64,000 nt of DNA from Deinococcus seoulensis (GCF_014648115.1 NZ_BMQM01000001.1:1-64000); one strand, 5' to 3'; positions 51,701 through 63,649 are shown, counted from the stretch's first letter. The notes: generated by a model from the letters alone, not told the origin. Translations and numbers: made by a program.

Positions 51701-52443
51701 CCACTGGTGACCGTCACCTCGTTCCCCTTGCCGGGGTCGGCGAACATGTCGGCGCCGGGGTCCTTCTCGTCGCCCCTGTGCACGATGAACCCCACCTTCG
51801 CCGCGCCCGCCTTCAGCGGCACGTCCCAGTACGCGCCGCCCGCGTCCACGCCCGTCTGCGCCAGAGGCCTGCTCCACTCGACCGTGGCGGTGGTGTCCTC
51901 CCAGACGTGCAGGCCCCAGCCGTCGTACTTGCCGTCCGGGCGTACGTAACGCACGCGCAGCACGTTCTTCGGGATGGGCTGCGCGCCGCTGCTGGCCGCA
52001 GGAGCCGCGGCGGGTGCAGTCGTGGTGGGCGCCGCCTGCGCGACCGGCGCCCGGCTGGCGTCCACGTTGAACGGCCCACCCTTCGCGTACGCCACGTTCG
52101 TGCTGCCGGACTTCAGGAACAGTTCCCGGCCCCGGCTCAGGTCGAACCACAGATCCCTCTCCGCGTCCTTGGTGTCGCCCCTATGGACGATCAGGCCCAG
52201 TTTCTGCGCGCCGGGTTTCAGGGGAATGTCGAAGTAAGTGCCGAAATCGTCCCGGCCGCTCTGGGCCAGCGGTTTCTCCCACATCACCTGGGCTGCCGTG
52301 TCCTCCCAGACGTGCAGGCCCCAGCCCGCATACGCGCCGTCCGCGCGCTGGTAATGCACGCGCGCCACGCCGGTGGGAAGGGATGTTTGCGCTCCTGCCG
52401 CAGCAGAAAGCGCGACCGTCAGAAGGGTCGCCAGTCGTTTCAT
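48742..52443 (-). CDS. pulA: secreted pullulanase (GH13) with three CBM41-like modules
   Basis: 1233-aa extracellular debranching enzyme hydrolysing alpha-1,6 bonds of pullulan and starch. After the signal peptide (LATLLTVALSAAAGAQT) come three CBM41/PUD-like starch-binding modules in tandem, each with a YDGWGLHVWEDTT-type core, then a CBM48-like region and the GH13 barrel: DGFRFDLMGHH (nucleophile), YGEGWDFGE (acid/base) and YVSAHDNQTLFD. The C-terminal domain is beta-rich. A GAGG site precedes the ATG. The product sugars may link to the downstream carbohydrate genes. Confidence 0.95.
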   Translation of the reverse strand: MKRLATLLTVALSAAAGAQTSLPTGVARVHYQRADGAYAGWGLHVWEDTAAQVMWEKPLAQSGRDDFGTYFDIPLKPGAQKLGLIVHRGDTKDAERDLWFDLSRGRELFLKSGSTNVAYAKGGPFNVDASRAPVAQAAPTTTAPAAAPAASSGAQPIPKNVLRVRYVRPDGKYDGWGLHVWEDTTATVEWSRPLAQTGVDAGGAYWDVPLKAGAAKVGFIVHRGDEKDPGADMFADPGKGNEVTVTSGKTEFAYGAPAALSDPPVPAGVARINYSRPDGKYDGWGLHAWEDTTAQVEWSRPLPQTGTSSFGVYWDVPMKTDWKKLGFIVHNGDNKDPGADQVLTREMGNQAWIVSGNAAVNTTRPDTSVRTVGDLTRAQAVMLSRDLIAVKPELAQPGAFLTLHAARTGGLKLSGAGVDGGDSLTLEEVEGGLTPALLSKAPYLKGYALLRVRPEDRARIPAALQGQVAVSSVLPDGTVLDATGVQTAWALDDLFAYDGPLGAAWQGNIPTLRLWAPTAQDVKLRLTVPGGQETVVPMTRDARGVWTVRGAQTWRGAAYRFEVKVYAPGTGRVETNLVTDPYSVALTRGSARSVLLDLNDPATRPQGWDALKKPALRSASDLSFYELHLRDFSAADSTVPAAQRGTYLAFTQAGSDGVKHLKALADAGLKAVHLLPTFDIATIEEDRAKWKSPGDLSKFAPDSEEQQKAVTAVKDADPYNWGYDPYHYMVPEGSYAVNPDQRTLEYRRMVAALNGLGLRVVQDVVFNHTAASGQAERSVLDRVVPGYYHRLNANGGVENSTCCSNTATEHVMMRKLMVDTLVLMARAYRVDGFRFDLMGHHMVEDLKAARAALDALTLQRDGVDGRSIYLYGEGWDFGEVQGGARGRNATQLNLFGQGIGTFNDRLRDAVRGGNPFGGLQDQGFATGLFTLPNGQPQNTDRNRALRLADQVRVGLTGNLRDYRFTNGLGKETTGGNVDYNGAPAGYAASPREAISYVSAHDNQTLFDAIALKAPASATPAQRTRMQNLANSVVLLGQGLPFSYAGDEMLRSKSFDTDSYNSGDWFNTLDFTFAGNGFGKGLPPAEKNAGNWDLYRPLLGNPALKPAPAEMRRAFDHYREMLRVRYSSSLFRLETAAQVQAGLSFLNVGPTQVPGVIAMKLSGAVSATNPYLSVVVVFNGSGQNVTLTDPALTGLNLSLHPVLAASSDATVKGSRAAGSSVTVPGLTTAVFVGK

Positions 52444-52565
52444 GTGTGCCTCGAAGTGTACTCCGCCGCGCGTGGGAGTGCTTCCATGAACCGGTTCCAC
52501 CCGCAGACCAGCAGACCCCAACGTTCCTTGAGGCCCGGCACACCTGCCGCGCCGCGCCCCGACCC

Positions 52566-52571
52566 TACAGT
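52566..52571 (+). promoter_or_regulatory. candidate -10 box of the small acidic gene
   Basis: TACAGT, 7 nt before ATG 52579. Confidence 0.5.
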
Positions 52572-52578
52572 GGGCGGC

Positions 52579-52788
52579 ATGACCGGACATACCAGCGACG
52601 AAGTGGTGGGCACCCCCGACGAACAGCACGAGCACAGCGACGCCGAGAGCCTGCGCCACATTCCCCCCAGCTACGACGAGCGCGGCGTCGTGCAGGACAG
52701 CCCCGGCAACCCCGACATCGGCGTCGAGCACGACGAACCCAACCGCCAGAAAGACCCTGAGAACGATAACGCCAACGACGGCGTGTAA
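52579..52788 (+). CDS. small acidic disordered protein
   Basis: 69-aa hydrophilic protein rich in Asp, Glu, Asn, His and Pro with no hydrophobic core (NPDIGVEHDEPNRQKDPEND), predicted to be intrinsically disordered. Leaderless promoter upstream and a terminator downstream support a real transcribed gene. Hydrophilin-like stress proteins look similar, but no family is assigned. Confidence 0.65.
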   Translation: MTGHTSDEVVGTPDEQHEHSDAESLRHIPPSYDERGVVQDSPGNPDIGVEHDEPNRQKDPENDNANDGV

Positions 52789-52806
52789 TCCGCCAACCAA
52801 CACAGT

Positions 52807-52843
52807 GAGGCCCGCATCCGCACCTGATGGGGCCTCCTGTTTT
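52807..52843 (+). terminator. terminator of the small acidic gene
   Basis: GAGGCCC pairs with GGGCCTC, followed by CTGTTTTGC. Confidence 0.75.
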
Positions 52844-52854
52844 GCTGCCGGTCA

Positions 52855-52986
52855 TACGGACTCCGATTGAATGGCTTATAAAGCCATTCAATCCGAGCGA
52901 AGCGAGTGGGAGAAAAACGGATTCCGGACGTGGAGTTAACAGATCGGTGAAGTTCCGATCTGTTAACGAAATAAACGGAATCCGTA
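52855..52986. repeat. dispersed structured repeat, full copy B
   Basis: 132-nt element with terminal inverted repeats TACGGACTCCG and CGGAATCCGTA. The first hairpin has a perfect 13-bp stem (52865-52877/52881-52893) and the second another perfect 13-bp stem (52935-52947/52955-52967). It lies 5 nt from the galK stop. AT-rich relative to neighbours. Confidence 0.9.
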
Positions 52987-52991
52987 TCAGT

Positions 52992-54064
52992 TCAGGGAAC
53001 GACCTGCCGTCCCTCGGGGCCGTACTGCGAGAGCACGGCCTGCGCGACCGCCCCCGCCTGCCCGGCCCGCACGAGTGCCACGACCGCGCCGCCGAAGCCC
53101 GCGCCGGTCATGCGCGCCCCGAACACGTCCGGGTGCGCCTGCAGCAGTGCCACGAGTGCGTCCACCTGCGGGTGGCTGACGGCGTAGTCGTCGCGCAGGC
53201 TGGCGTGACTGGCGTTCATCAGCACGCCGAAGCGGGCGGCGTCCACGCCTCCCTCGGCCAGGGCGGCCTGCACGCGGGCGTTCTCGCTGACCACGTGCCG
53301 CGCCCGTTCGCGCAGCGGTTTGGGCAGCGCCTCCACGCTCTGGGGGTCCTGCACGTCGCGCAGTTCGGTCACGCCCAGCAGGCGGGCGGCCTCCTCGACC
53401 TGCGCGCGGCGTTCGTTGTAGCCGCTCTCGGCGAGTTTGCGGGGCACGCCGCTGTCGATGACCAGCACCTCGGACGCGGCGGGCAGGGGCAGCAGGTGGC
53501 GTTCCAGGCTGCGGGTGTCGAGCAGCAGCATGGTCGTGCTGTTCGCCACCGAGCTGGCCATCTGGTCCATGATGCCGCACTGCACGCCCACGAACTCGTG
53601 CTCGACGCGCTGCGCGATCAGGGCGACGCGTTCGTCGCTGGCGTCCAGGATGCCCAGGTCGCGTAGGCCACGCAGGACCGCGACTTCCAGCGCGGCGCTG
53701 CTGCTCAGGCCCGCGCCCATCGGCACGTTCGACGTGACGTGCACGTCCAGCCCGTCCGGCGCGCCGCCCAGCGCCAGGGCGCCCGCCACGTAACGCGCAA
53801 ATCCGCCTTCGGCGTTCCCGCCGACCGGGAAGGTGCTCTGTTCGTTCAGGTCGGCGGCGAACACGCGGTGCTCGCGCGTGCCGTTGGCACCCAGGGCCAC
53901 GGTCGTCACCTGCGGGATGGCGGTGGGCAGCACGAACCCGCCCTGGTAGTCGGTGTGCTCGCCCAGCAGGTTCACGCGGCCCGGCGCGGACGCCGTGACC
54001 TGCGGCGCGCGGCCGAAGTGCTGCTCGAAGGTGGGAATGCTGGCGGCAGGGGTGGCTGGGGTGC

Positions 54065-54068
<4 letters not shown>
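52992..54068 (-). CDS. galK: galactokinase
   Basis: 358-aa GHMP kinase phosphorylating galactose at C1. Motifs: [21 protein letters not shown] (galactose site), [13 protein letters not shown] (ATP loop) and [13 protein letters not shown]. Last gene of the galactoside operon; its start overlaps galT by 4 nt. Confidence 0.96.
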
Positions 54069-55182
<1,114 letters not shown>

Positions 55183-55186
<4 letters not shown>

Positions 55187-56674
55187 TTCTGGGCCTCACG
55201 GTACGAGTGGGCGGGCAGGGGGGCGCCCTGCGCGGTCACGGTCGCCCGGTCCGTCAGGTTGAACTCCCCGCGCGAGAAGTGCGTCACGGCCGCCCCGCCG
55301 CGCAGGCTCAGGCTGACCGGACGGTCCGGCGTGCTGACCTGCAGGCAGCGGCGCAGCAACTCCAGGCCCTCGTCGTTCAGCAGCGCGATGGGGTCGCTGC
55401 TGGCGCGCAGACCGCCGATCACGTCCAGCATCCCGGCAATCGCCTCGCGTTCGGGCGTGCTGAGCATGCTCAGTTCGCGGCGGCAGATCGCCACGTCCGG
55501 GTCCGGCTGGTACCACGCGCTCTGATACCAGCGGCTCAGGGCGGTGTGCAGCGCGTTGCGGGCGCTGGGGCCGGTCGCGTCTCCCAGCCACACCCGCCGG
55601 GACTCCTCGTCCCAGATGGGCGCCACGTCCGGCCCGGTGCGCATGGCGTCCACCACACCAATACTCTGCGCGAGCGGCGCGCCGCACCCCAGGATGAACG
55701 CGTCCGGCCCGGCCCCCTCGCGGAAGGCCTCGATGCCCATGCGGTAAGCCTGCGCGCGGCCCACGCTGGGGTCGTGCCGCACGCCGGGCAGCGACGCGCC
55801 GTACAGGAAGTCGATCTTCAGGTACGTGTACCCCCAGCCGCGCACGGTCGCGCCCAGGTTCCGCAGCCACGCCAGCACCTCCGGGTGGGTAGTGTCCAGC
55901 GCGTAGTACGGCCCGCCCCAGTTCTGCCCGACCGGGAGCGGCTGGCCGTCCTCGCCGCGCAGCATCCAGTCCGGGTGCTGCGCGAACAGCTGCGAGGTCG
56001 GGGACGCCAGGAACGGCGCGAGCCAGATGCCCGGCGTGAACCCCAGCGCCCGCAACCGCTCCGGCAGGTCACGGGCGTGCCCGCCGAAGTGCGCCGACGG
56101 CAGTTCCCAGTCGCCCAGGTCCGCCTGGAAGCCGTCGTCCAGCTGGAACACGTCGAAGTCCAGGCCCTGCTCGCGGGCCAGTCGGGCGTTGTCCAGCATG
56201 GCGTCCAGCGTCACGGCGCGGTAGTACGAGTACCACGAGCACCACACCCGCAGCGGCGTGGGCGTCCGGGCGTGCATGGCCGAACCCAGCTGCGCCGCGT
56301 GCGCCTCCAGCGTGGCGATCACGTCCGGCGTCTCCTCCCACAGCACCCCGACCTCCGGGCCTTCCAGGGTGCAGGTGACGGTCACGTGGTCGCCCTGCGC
56401 GCGGGCCTCCCACTGCACGAAGGTACGCGCCGCGTCCAGCGCCCCGCCGACCCAGCCGCTCCCGTCCTCGCGGGCCAGGGCCAGCACGGTATGGCTGCGC
56501 CACACGCCGGCCTCGCCACTCGGCGCGAAGCCCGGATCGTGCCCCTGCTCGACCTGCCAGTGGTACGACGGGGCCACCTGCCGCGCCGTCAGGGGCTGCA
56601 ACTCCGCCTCACTCCACGACTGGAACCCGCTGATCAGCACTTTCAGGCCCTCCGGGGCCTCGTTCACCGTCCAC

Positions 56675-56682
<8 letters not shown>
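55183..56682 (-). CDS. alpha-galactosidase (GH36)
   Basis: 499-aa GH36 glycosidase, probably cytoplasmic as no signal peptide is seen. The catalytic nucleophile is the Asp in YLKIDFLYG and the acid/base is in MRTGPDV. The [15 protein letters not shown] segment binds substrate. It releases galactose from raffinose-type alpha-galactosides. Shorter than full-length GH36 enzymes (about 700 aa), matching the compact bacterial subgroup. The start overlaps the beta-galactosidase gene by 8 nt. Confidence 0.92.
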
Positions 56683-58717
<2,035 letters not shown>

Positions 58718-58858
58718 GAACTCGTCCTTACGGGCAGGCTCCGGGGTGCGGGGGCCTGTGGAAACGGGAAAGCCGGATGAACAGACGGGGAACGCGGGGG
58801 CAGGGGGGGCGCCAGGGGCGAGGCCGGGCACCACGACCCGGCCGCCACCCTCCGGGGG

Positions 58859-59728
58859 TCAGTCCTTGACCGCGCCGCCCGCGATGCCCGCCACGAAGTG
58901 CCGCTGCAACGCCAGGAACAACGCCAGGAACGGAATGGTCGCAATCGCCGTGCCGACCATGATCCCGCCCCACGACACGCGCGTCAGGCCGATCAACGTG
59001 CCCAGCGCCACCGGCATGGTGTAACTGTCCTTCTGGGTCAGCACCAGCAGCGGCCACAGGTAATCGTTCCAGGAAGCCAGGAACAGCAGGATCGCCAGCG
59101 CCGCCATGGCGGGCCGCACGACCGGCAGCGCAATCTGCCAGAAGGTGCGCCACTCGCTGGCCCCGTCGATGCGCGCCGCGTTCAGCAGGTCCGTCGGGAC
59201 CGTCTGGAACGCCTGACGCATGTAGAAGATCCCGATGGTGTTCGCCAGGGTCGGCAGGATCACCGCCCAGTACGTGTTCGAGATCTGCATGTCGCGCGCG
59301 ATCATGATGAACTGCGGAATGATCGTCACGAACGTCGGGATGGTCAGGGTCGCCAGGATCAGCCCGAACAGCCAGTTCTTGCCGGGGAAATCGAACTTCG
59401 CGAACGCGTACCCGCCCATGGAGGTCAGCAGCATGCTGAACACCGTGTACAGCGAGGCGATCACCACCGAGTTCAGCAGCGCCCGCAGGAAGTTCGTGTC
59501 GGCCTGCAAGCCGCGGAAGTTCTCCCCGAACGACCCGCCGAACCACAGGGGCGGGTTCGCGCTGAAGATCGCGCTTTCCGGGTGCGTGCTGAACACCGCC
59601 ATCATCCACAGCGGGGCCAGGAACAGCGCCGCCAGCGGAATCAGGGCCAGGTGCAGCCAGAACGCCTTGACGCGGTTACGGGCCTTCACGCCCGTCTTGT
59701 CCTTGGGTGCCTGCATGGCCGTGGTCAT
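58859..59728 (-). CDS. sugar ABC transporter permease (MalG type)
   Basis: 289-aa inner-membrane permease with six predicted helices and the EAA loop (AARIDGASEWRTFWQIALPVVRPA) that contacts the ATPase. It overlaps the partner permease by 4 nt. With the binding protein it imports a galactoside. Confidence 0.93.
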   Translation of the reverse strand: MTTAMQAPKDKTGVKARNRVKAFWLHLALIPLAALFLAPLWMMAVFSTHPESAIFSANPPLWFGGSFGENFRGLQADTNFLRALLNSVVIASLYTVFSMLLTSMGGYAFAKFDFPGKNWLFGLILATLTIPTFVTIIPQFIMIARDMQISNTYWAVILPTLANTIGIFYMRQAFQTVPTDLLNAARIDGASEWRTFWQIALPVVRPAMAALAILLFLASWNDYLWPLLVLTQKDSYTMPVALGTLIGLTRVSWGGIMVGTAIATIPFLALFLALQRHFVAGIAGGAVKD

Positions 59729-60642
59729 TCGTCCCTCCCGAACAGGCGCAGTTGCACCACGCTGAAGATCGCCGCGATGGCCGCGACCGTGTACGCAATC
59801 GCGCTGGCGTAGCCGAAGTTGAAGGAGCGGAAGCCCTGCTGGTACAGGTACGTGCCGAGCGTCATGGTGGCGTTCCCGGGGCCGCTGTTGGTGATCAGGG
59901 CCGGTTCCGTGAACAGTTGCAGCGTGCCGATCACACTGAGCACCAGGCAGAACAGCAGGCTGGGGCGCAGCAGTGGCAGCGTGATCTTCCAGAACTGCTG
60001 GGTGGGGGTCGCGCCGTCGATACTGGCCGCCTCGTACACGTCCTCACTGATGCCTTGCAGGCCTGCGAGCAGAATAATGGCGTTGTAGCCGGTCCAGCGC
60101 CACGTCATGGCGAGGATCAGCACGGTCATGGCCGGGCCGGACTGGTTCAGCCAGTCCACGGCAGGCAGCCCGATGCTGGTCAGGCCCCGGTTCACCATGC
60201 CGAAATCAGTGTTGAACAGCAGTCGGAACACCGCCGAGTACGCCACGGTCCCCACGACCAGCGGCGCGAAGAACGCGAAGCGGAACCATCCGGCGGCCTT
60301 CAGGAGTTTGCTGTTCAGGGCCACGGCCAGCACGGTGGCCAGGGACAGCATCAGCGGCACCTGGATGATCATGATGACCAGCGTGTTGCGCAGCGCGGTG
60401 CGGAAGAACTCGTCCTGCACCAGCCGCGACCAGTTGGACAGACCGAACGGCGCGGTCTCGCCCAGGCGTGAATCCTTGAAGCTCATCATGAAAGAACTGA
60501 TGATCGGCCACGCCCAGAAGGTCAGGAAGATCAGCAGGTAGGGCAGGATGAACAGGTACGGTGCCTTGGGCGTACGCGCCCAGCGGCTTTTCCGGGCCGG
60601 CGGCCGGGGCTCGGCAGGTTTGAACTGTGGCGCAGTGGTCAT
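59725..60642 (-). CDS. sugar ABC transporter permease (MalF type)
   Basis: 305-aa permease with six helices and the EAA loop EAASIDGATPTQQFWKITLPLLRPS. The ATG at 60642 has AGAGGT upstream; the longer frame runs through the intercistronic stem-loops and is rejected. Confidence 0.92.
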   Translation of the reverse strand: MTTAPQFKPAEPRPPARKSRWARTPKAPYLFILPYLLIFLTFWAWPIISSFMMSFKDSRLGETAPFGLSNWSRLVQDEFFRTALRNTLVIMIIQVPLMLSLATVLAVALNSKLLKAAGWFRFAFFAPLVVGTVAYSAVFRLLFNTDFGMVNRGLTSIGLPAVDWLNQSGPAMTVLILAMTWRWTGYNAIILLAGLQGISEDVYEAASIDGATPTQQFWKITLPLLRPSLLFCLVLSVIGTLQLFTEPALITNSGPGNATMTLGTYLYQQGFRSFNFGYASAIAYTVAAIAAIFSVVQLRLFGRDE

Positions 60643-60740
60643 GGGTACCTCTTGAACTGTGAAGCGTCGCGTGGAAAGGAGCTGCGGGGGGCGGGCGCGG
60701 ACCCGGCACCGCCGGGCGGGCCGGCGGGCGACGAGACCGC

Positions 60741-60814
60741 GGGCGAGGGGAGACGCACTCGTTCGCGTCACTCCTCGCCCGGAATCACGGGGTCAGGCGC
60801 CGTGCACCCTGACC
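60741..60814 (-). promoter_or_regulatory. two intercistronic stem-loops between binding-protein and permease genes
   Basis: GGGCGAGG/CCTCGCCC (60741-60748/60773-60780) and GGTCAGG/CCTGACC (60791-60797/60808-60814) lie in a 183-nt gap just after the binding-protein stop. They could protect the upstream message or reduce read-through so that the binding protein is made in excess. Confidence 0.55.
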
Positions 60815-60825
60815 GCTGAACTTAC

Positions 60826-62094
60826 TTACTTGGCGACAGGCAGGCCGGTGGCGCTGGAGATCTTCTTGGCAGCGTCATCCAGCGCTTCCTTGGCGGTCTT
60901 GTACTTGCCCTTAATGTAGTCGGCCTGCACCACGATCATGACCTGACGGGCATCCTGGAAGTACTGGGTGCCGCGCGCCTGGGGCACGTCGCCCAGCGTG
61001 TCGAGGATGGTCTGCCAGACTTTCTGGTTGCCCCAGTACGGCTGGGCAACCTTCACGTAGGGGTCCTTGGTGGCCGAGAGCAGGCTGGGAACCAGACCCT
61101 GGCTCTTGAGCATGGCGACCTGACCGCCGGTGGTGGCCAGGGCGTTTTCCATGAAGGCGTACGCGGCGGCCTTGTTCTTGCTGCTGCTGGGCAGGGCCAG
61201 GGCGCTGCCGCCCAGGTTCGCGGCGCGCACGCCGCCGGGCTTGCTGGCGGGCATGGGGTACACGCCCCACTTGCCTTTCTGGTCCGGGGCGTTCGTGCGG
61301 ATGGTGCCCTCGTACCACGCGCCGAACATGGCGCTGGCGCTCTTACCGGACTTGAAGGACGTGATCTGACCGCCCCAGTCGCCGGTCGCCACGACCTGCG
61401 CGTCGTACAGCTTCTTGACGGTGTTCAGGGCGTCCACGCAGCCGGGCTTGTTGACGGTGACGCTGGTGCCGGCGTTGTCGAAGTAGAAGCAGTTGTTCTG
61501 GTTGGCGAGCATGCGGAACCACTCGTCGTCCTGACCGTTGCCGACGATGCCCATCTTGACCTTGCCGTCGAACTTGGCGTTGACCTTCTTACCGGCGGCA
61601 ATGAAGTCGTCCCAGGTCTTGATGGCGGTGGGGTTCACACCGGCCTGCTGGTACAGGTCGCGGCGGTAGAAGATCACGACGGGGCCGGAATCCCAGGGCA
61701 TGGCGTAGCGTTTGTTGCCGGCCATCAGTTCGGTCCACTTGAACGCGGGGAAGTTCTTGGCGACCTTGTCGGCGCCCAGGGTGTTCAGGTCCACGAAGCA
61801 GTTGGGGAAGCGCGCCCAGAAGACTTCGGCCTCGTTGTTCTCGATGGAGTACACGTCGGGCATGTCCACGCCACCGGCGGCGCAGCCGGCCAGGCCGCGG
61901 TCGTACACGTTCTGGTTGCCCAGGTCGACCACGTTGACCTTCACGTTGGGGTACTTCTTGTTGAAGCTGGGGACGGTGCTCTGCAGCGCCTTGGCGGCGG
62001 CGTCCCAGGACCAGACGGTGACGGTGCCGGACAGGCTCTGGGCCGAGGCGGCGGAGGCGAGGGCGAGGGCGGTCATCAGTGCAAATTTCTTCAT
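60826..62094 (-). CDS. sugar ABC transporter substrate-binding protein
   Basis: 422-aa periplasmic-type solute-binding protein of the MalE/family 1 class. The signal peptide is MKKFALMTALALASAASAQS; mature motifs include VTVWSWDAAAKAL at the N terminus and the PWDSGPVVIFYRRDLYQQAG segment. It has no lipobox Cys. GGAGG ends 6 nt before ATG 62094 but directly abuts an earlier ATG, so the later ATG is the start. Confidence 0.94.
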   Translation of the reverse strand: MKKFALMTALALASAASAQSLSGTVTVWSWDAAAKALQSTVPSFNKKYPNVKVNVVDLGNQNVYDRGLAGCAAGGVDMPDVYSIENNEAEVFWARFPNCFVDLNTLGADKVAKNFPAFKWTELMAGNKRYAMPWDSGPVVIFYRRDLYQQAGVNPTAIKTWDDFIAAGKKVNAKFDGKVKMGIVGNGQDDEWFRMLANQNNCFYFDNAGTSVTVNKPGCVDALNTVKKLYDAQVVATGDWGGQITSFKSGKSASAMFGAWYEGTIRTNAPDQKGKWGVYPMPASKPGGVRAANLGGSALALPSSSKNKAAAYAFMENALATTGGQVAMLKSQGLVPSLLSATKDPYVKVAQPYWGNQKVWQTILDTLGDVPQARGTQYFQDARQVMIVVQADYIKGKYKTAKEALDDAAKKISSATGLPVAK

Positions 62095-62211
62095 GTGCAT
62101 CCTCCGGAAAGGGGGGGTGAAGTGGCGTGGGGTCGGGGGGCGGACGTTGGGCAGGCGGCGCGGGGGCCGCAGTGGGTGGTGCAGTCGGGGTGGTGCAGTC
62201 GGGGTGGGGCG

Positions 62212-62970
62212 CTACACGAGATGAAGCTCCGGGATGGCGCGGCGTAACTCGGGGGGCGGCGCGGGGCCGCTGCGGTCACTGACGAGCGTGCTGATGCGGT
62301 CGGTCGGGGCGATCAGGGCGCGGCTGGTCTTCCCGAGTTTGCTGTGGTCGGCGACGACCACGATCTCGCGGGACTGCGCGACCATCACGCGTTTGATCTC
62401 GGCTTCCTCGTGGTTGGCGTTGGTGACGCCGTGCTCGGCGTGCACGCCGTTGCAGCCCAGGAACAGGCGGTCGGCGTGAATGTGGCGCAGCACGTCCAGC
62501 GCGTAGGGGCTGACCAGCGAGTGTTGCAGGGGCCGCAGGGTGCCGCCGGTCACGATGACGCGCACACCGGGCAGCCGCTCGAGTTCCAGCGCGATGTTCA
62601 GGCCGTTGGTGACGACCGTCACGCCCTGCAGGGTGGGGGAGAGGGCGCGGGCGACCTCGGTGGTGGTGCTGCCCACGTCGATGAACACGGTCTCGCCGTC
62701 GCGGATCAGGGCGGCGGCGGCCCGGCCGATGCGGCGTTTGGCGGCGCTGTGTTCCAGCCGGGTTTCTTCCAGGGGCGACTCGCGGCGCACGTCCATGGGC
62801 AGGCGGACGCTGCCACGGGTGCGGCGCACCTGTCCGGCGTCGGCCAGAACTTTCAGGTCACTGCGAACCGTCACTTCCGAGACACCCAGAAGTTTCGAAA
62901 GTTCCGTAACTGGCAGTTCGCCATGTTGTTTCACGAGCGAGACAATCTCGCTCCTACGCACGTCGATCAA
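62212..62970 (-). CDS. DeoR-family sugar-operon repressor
   Basis: 252-aa regulator with the N-terminal DeoR winged helix (IVSLVKQHGELPVTELSKLLGVSEVTVRSDLKVL) and a C-terminal sugar-phosphate sensor domain with the DVGSTT loop and CNGVHAEHGVTN. The start is TTG 62970 with AGGGGG upstream; a GTG three codons later is possible. It is the first gene of the galactoside cluster and likely represses it. Confidence 0.9.
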   Translation of the reverse strand: MIDVRRSEIVSLVKQHGELPVTELSKLLGVSEVTVRSDLKVLADAGQVRRTRGSVRLPMDVRRESPLEETRLEHSAAKRRIGRAAAALIRDGETVFIDVGSTTTEVARALSPTLQGVTVVTNGLNIALELERLPGVRVIVTGGTLRPLQHSLVSPYALDVLRHIHADRLFLGCNGVHAEHGVTNANHEEAEIKRVMVAQSREIVVVADHSKLGKTSRALIAPTDRISTLVSDRSGPAPPPELRRAIPELHLV

Positions 62971-62992
62971 GGCGGCCCCCTGATGTACTGGA

Positions 62993-63006
62993 TTTCGATA
63001 CTTTCG
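62993..63006 (-). promoter_or_regulatory. TTTCG direct repeat, candidate DeoR-type operator
   Basis: TTTCG at 62993-62997 and 63002-63006, 9 nt apart, about 25 nt upstream of the deoR start. DeoR/GlpR family operators are typically built from TTTCG/CGAAA words. Confidence 0.5.
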
Positions 63007-63229
63007 GAGTTTACGGTCTTCTCATGCGTCCGTCAAGAGTCTGTCAGAGGAGAATGACCCGGCCCTGATCACCCCCGCCGGGTGAGCTGACCTGCCGCCA
63101 AGTTGCCGAATACCCACATTCTACGCCGCAGCCGCACAATTGGGCAGCCCAATCCGGCGCCGCCCGGCCCACGGCGCCCTGTCTGCACCGCCCGACGATC
63201 CGCGCCGCCCACACACAGGCAGGCCACAG

Positions 63230-63260
63230 AAAAACCCCCCGGTTCACACGAACCAGGGGG
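63230..63260 (-). terminator. terminator of the FKBP gene
   Basis: CCCCC(C)GGTTC pairs with GAACC(A)GGGGG around ACAC; a run of five T residues follows on the minus strand. Confidence 0.85.
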
Positions 63261-63291
63261 CCAGGCAGGGGAGATCAGACGCAGGGGCGCC

Positions 63292-63636
63292 TCAGCGGAC
63301 GTCCACCAACTCCACGTCGAAGATCAGGGTCGCGCCGCCGGGAATCACGCCGGGAACGCCCGCCGCGCCGTAGCCCAGGTTGGCCGGAATGGTCAGCTTG
63401 GCCTTGTCGCCCACGTTCAGTTGCGCGATGCCCTGATCCCAGCCCTGGATGACGTAGCCCACGCCCAGCGGGAACTCGATCGGCTCGCCGCGGTCACGGC
63501 TGGAATCGAACTTCTGTCCGTTCTCCAGCGTGCCGGTGTAGTGCACGCGCACCATCTTGCCCGCCTGGGCCGGCGCGCCGCCGCCCTCGAAGTACTTCTC
63601 GACTTTCAAACCGTCCGTCATGCCGTCAGCAGTCAT
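63292..63636 (-). CDS. FKBP-type peptidyl-prolyl cis-trans isomerase
   Basis: 114-aa single-domain FKBP: VRVHYTGTLENGQKFDSSRDRGEPIEFPLGVGYVIQGWDQGI and the C-terminal GYGAAGVPGVIPGGATLIFDVEL contain the full rotamase pocket. No signal peptide, so it acts in the cytoplasm. The ATG at 63636 has a TACCCT box 7 nt upstream. Confidence 0.95.
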   Translation of the reverse strand: MTADGMTDGLKVEKYFEGGGAPAQAGKMVRVHYTGTLENGQKFDSSRDRGEPIEFPLGVGYVIQGWDQGIAQLNVGDKAKLTIPANLGYGAAGVPGVIPGGATLIFDVELVDVR

Positions 63637-63643
63637 GGGCGAC

Positions 63644-63649
63644 AGGGTA
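63644..63649 (-). promoter_or_regulatory. candidate -10 box of the FKBP gene
   Basis: TACCCT on the minus strand, 7 nt before ATG 63636. Confidence 0.5.

Larger units (their letters stand above)
62971..63291. other. 321-nt intergenic region upstream of deoR
   Basis: Holds the TTTCG operator candidate and the deoR promoter region near 62980-63030, an unremarkable middle part, and the FKBP terminator at 63230-63260. Small open frames here are not convincing. Confidence 0.5.

Noticed and set aside
63140..63373. 77-aa frame upstream of the FKBP gene region
   Set aside because: It crosses the FKBP terminator and gene end and is not protein-like.
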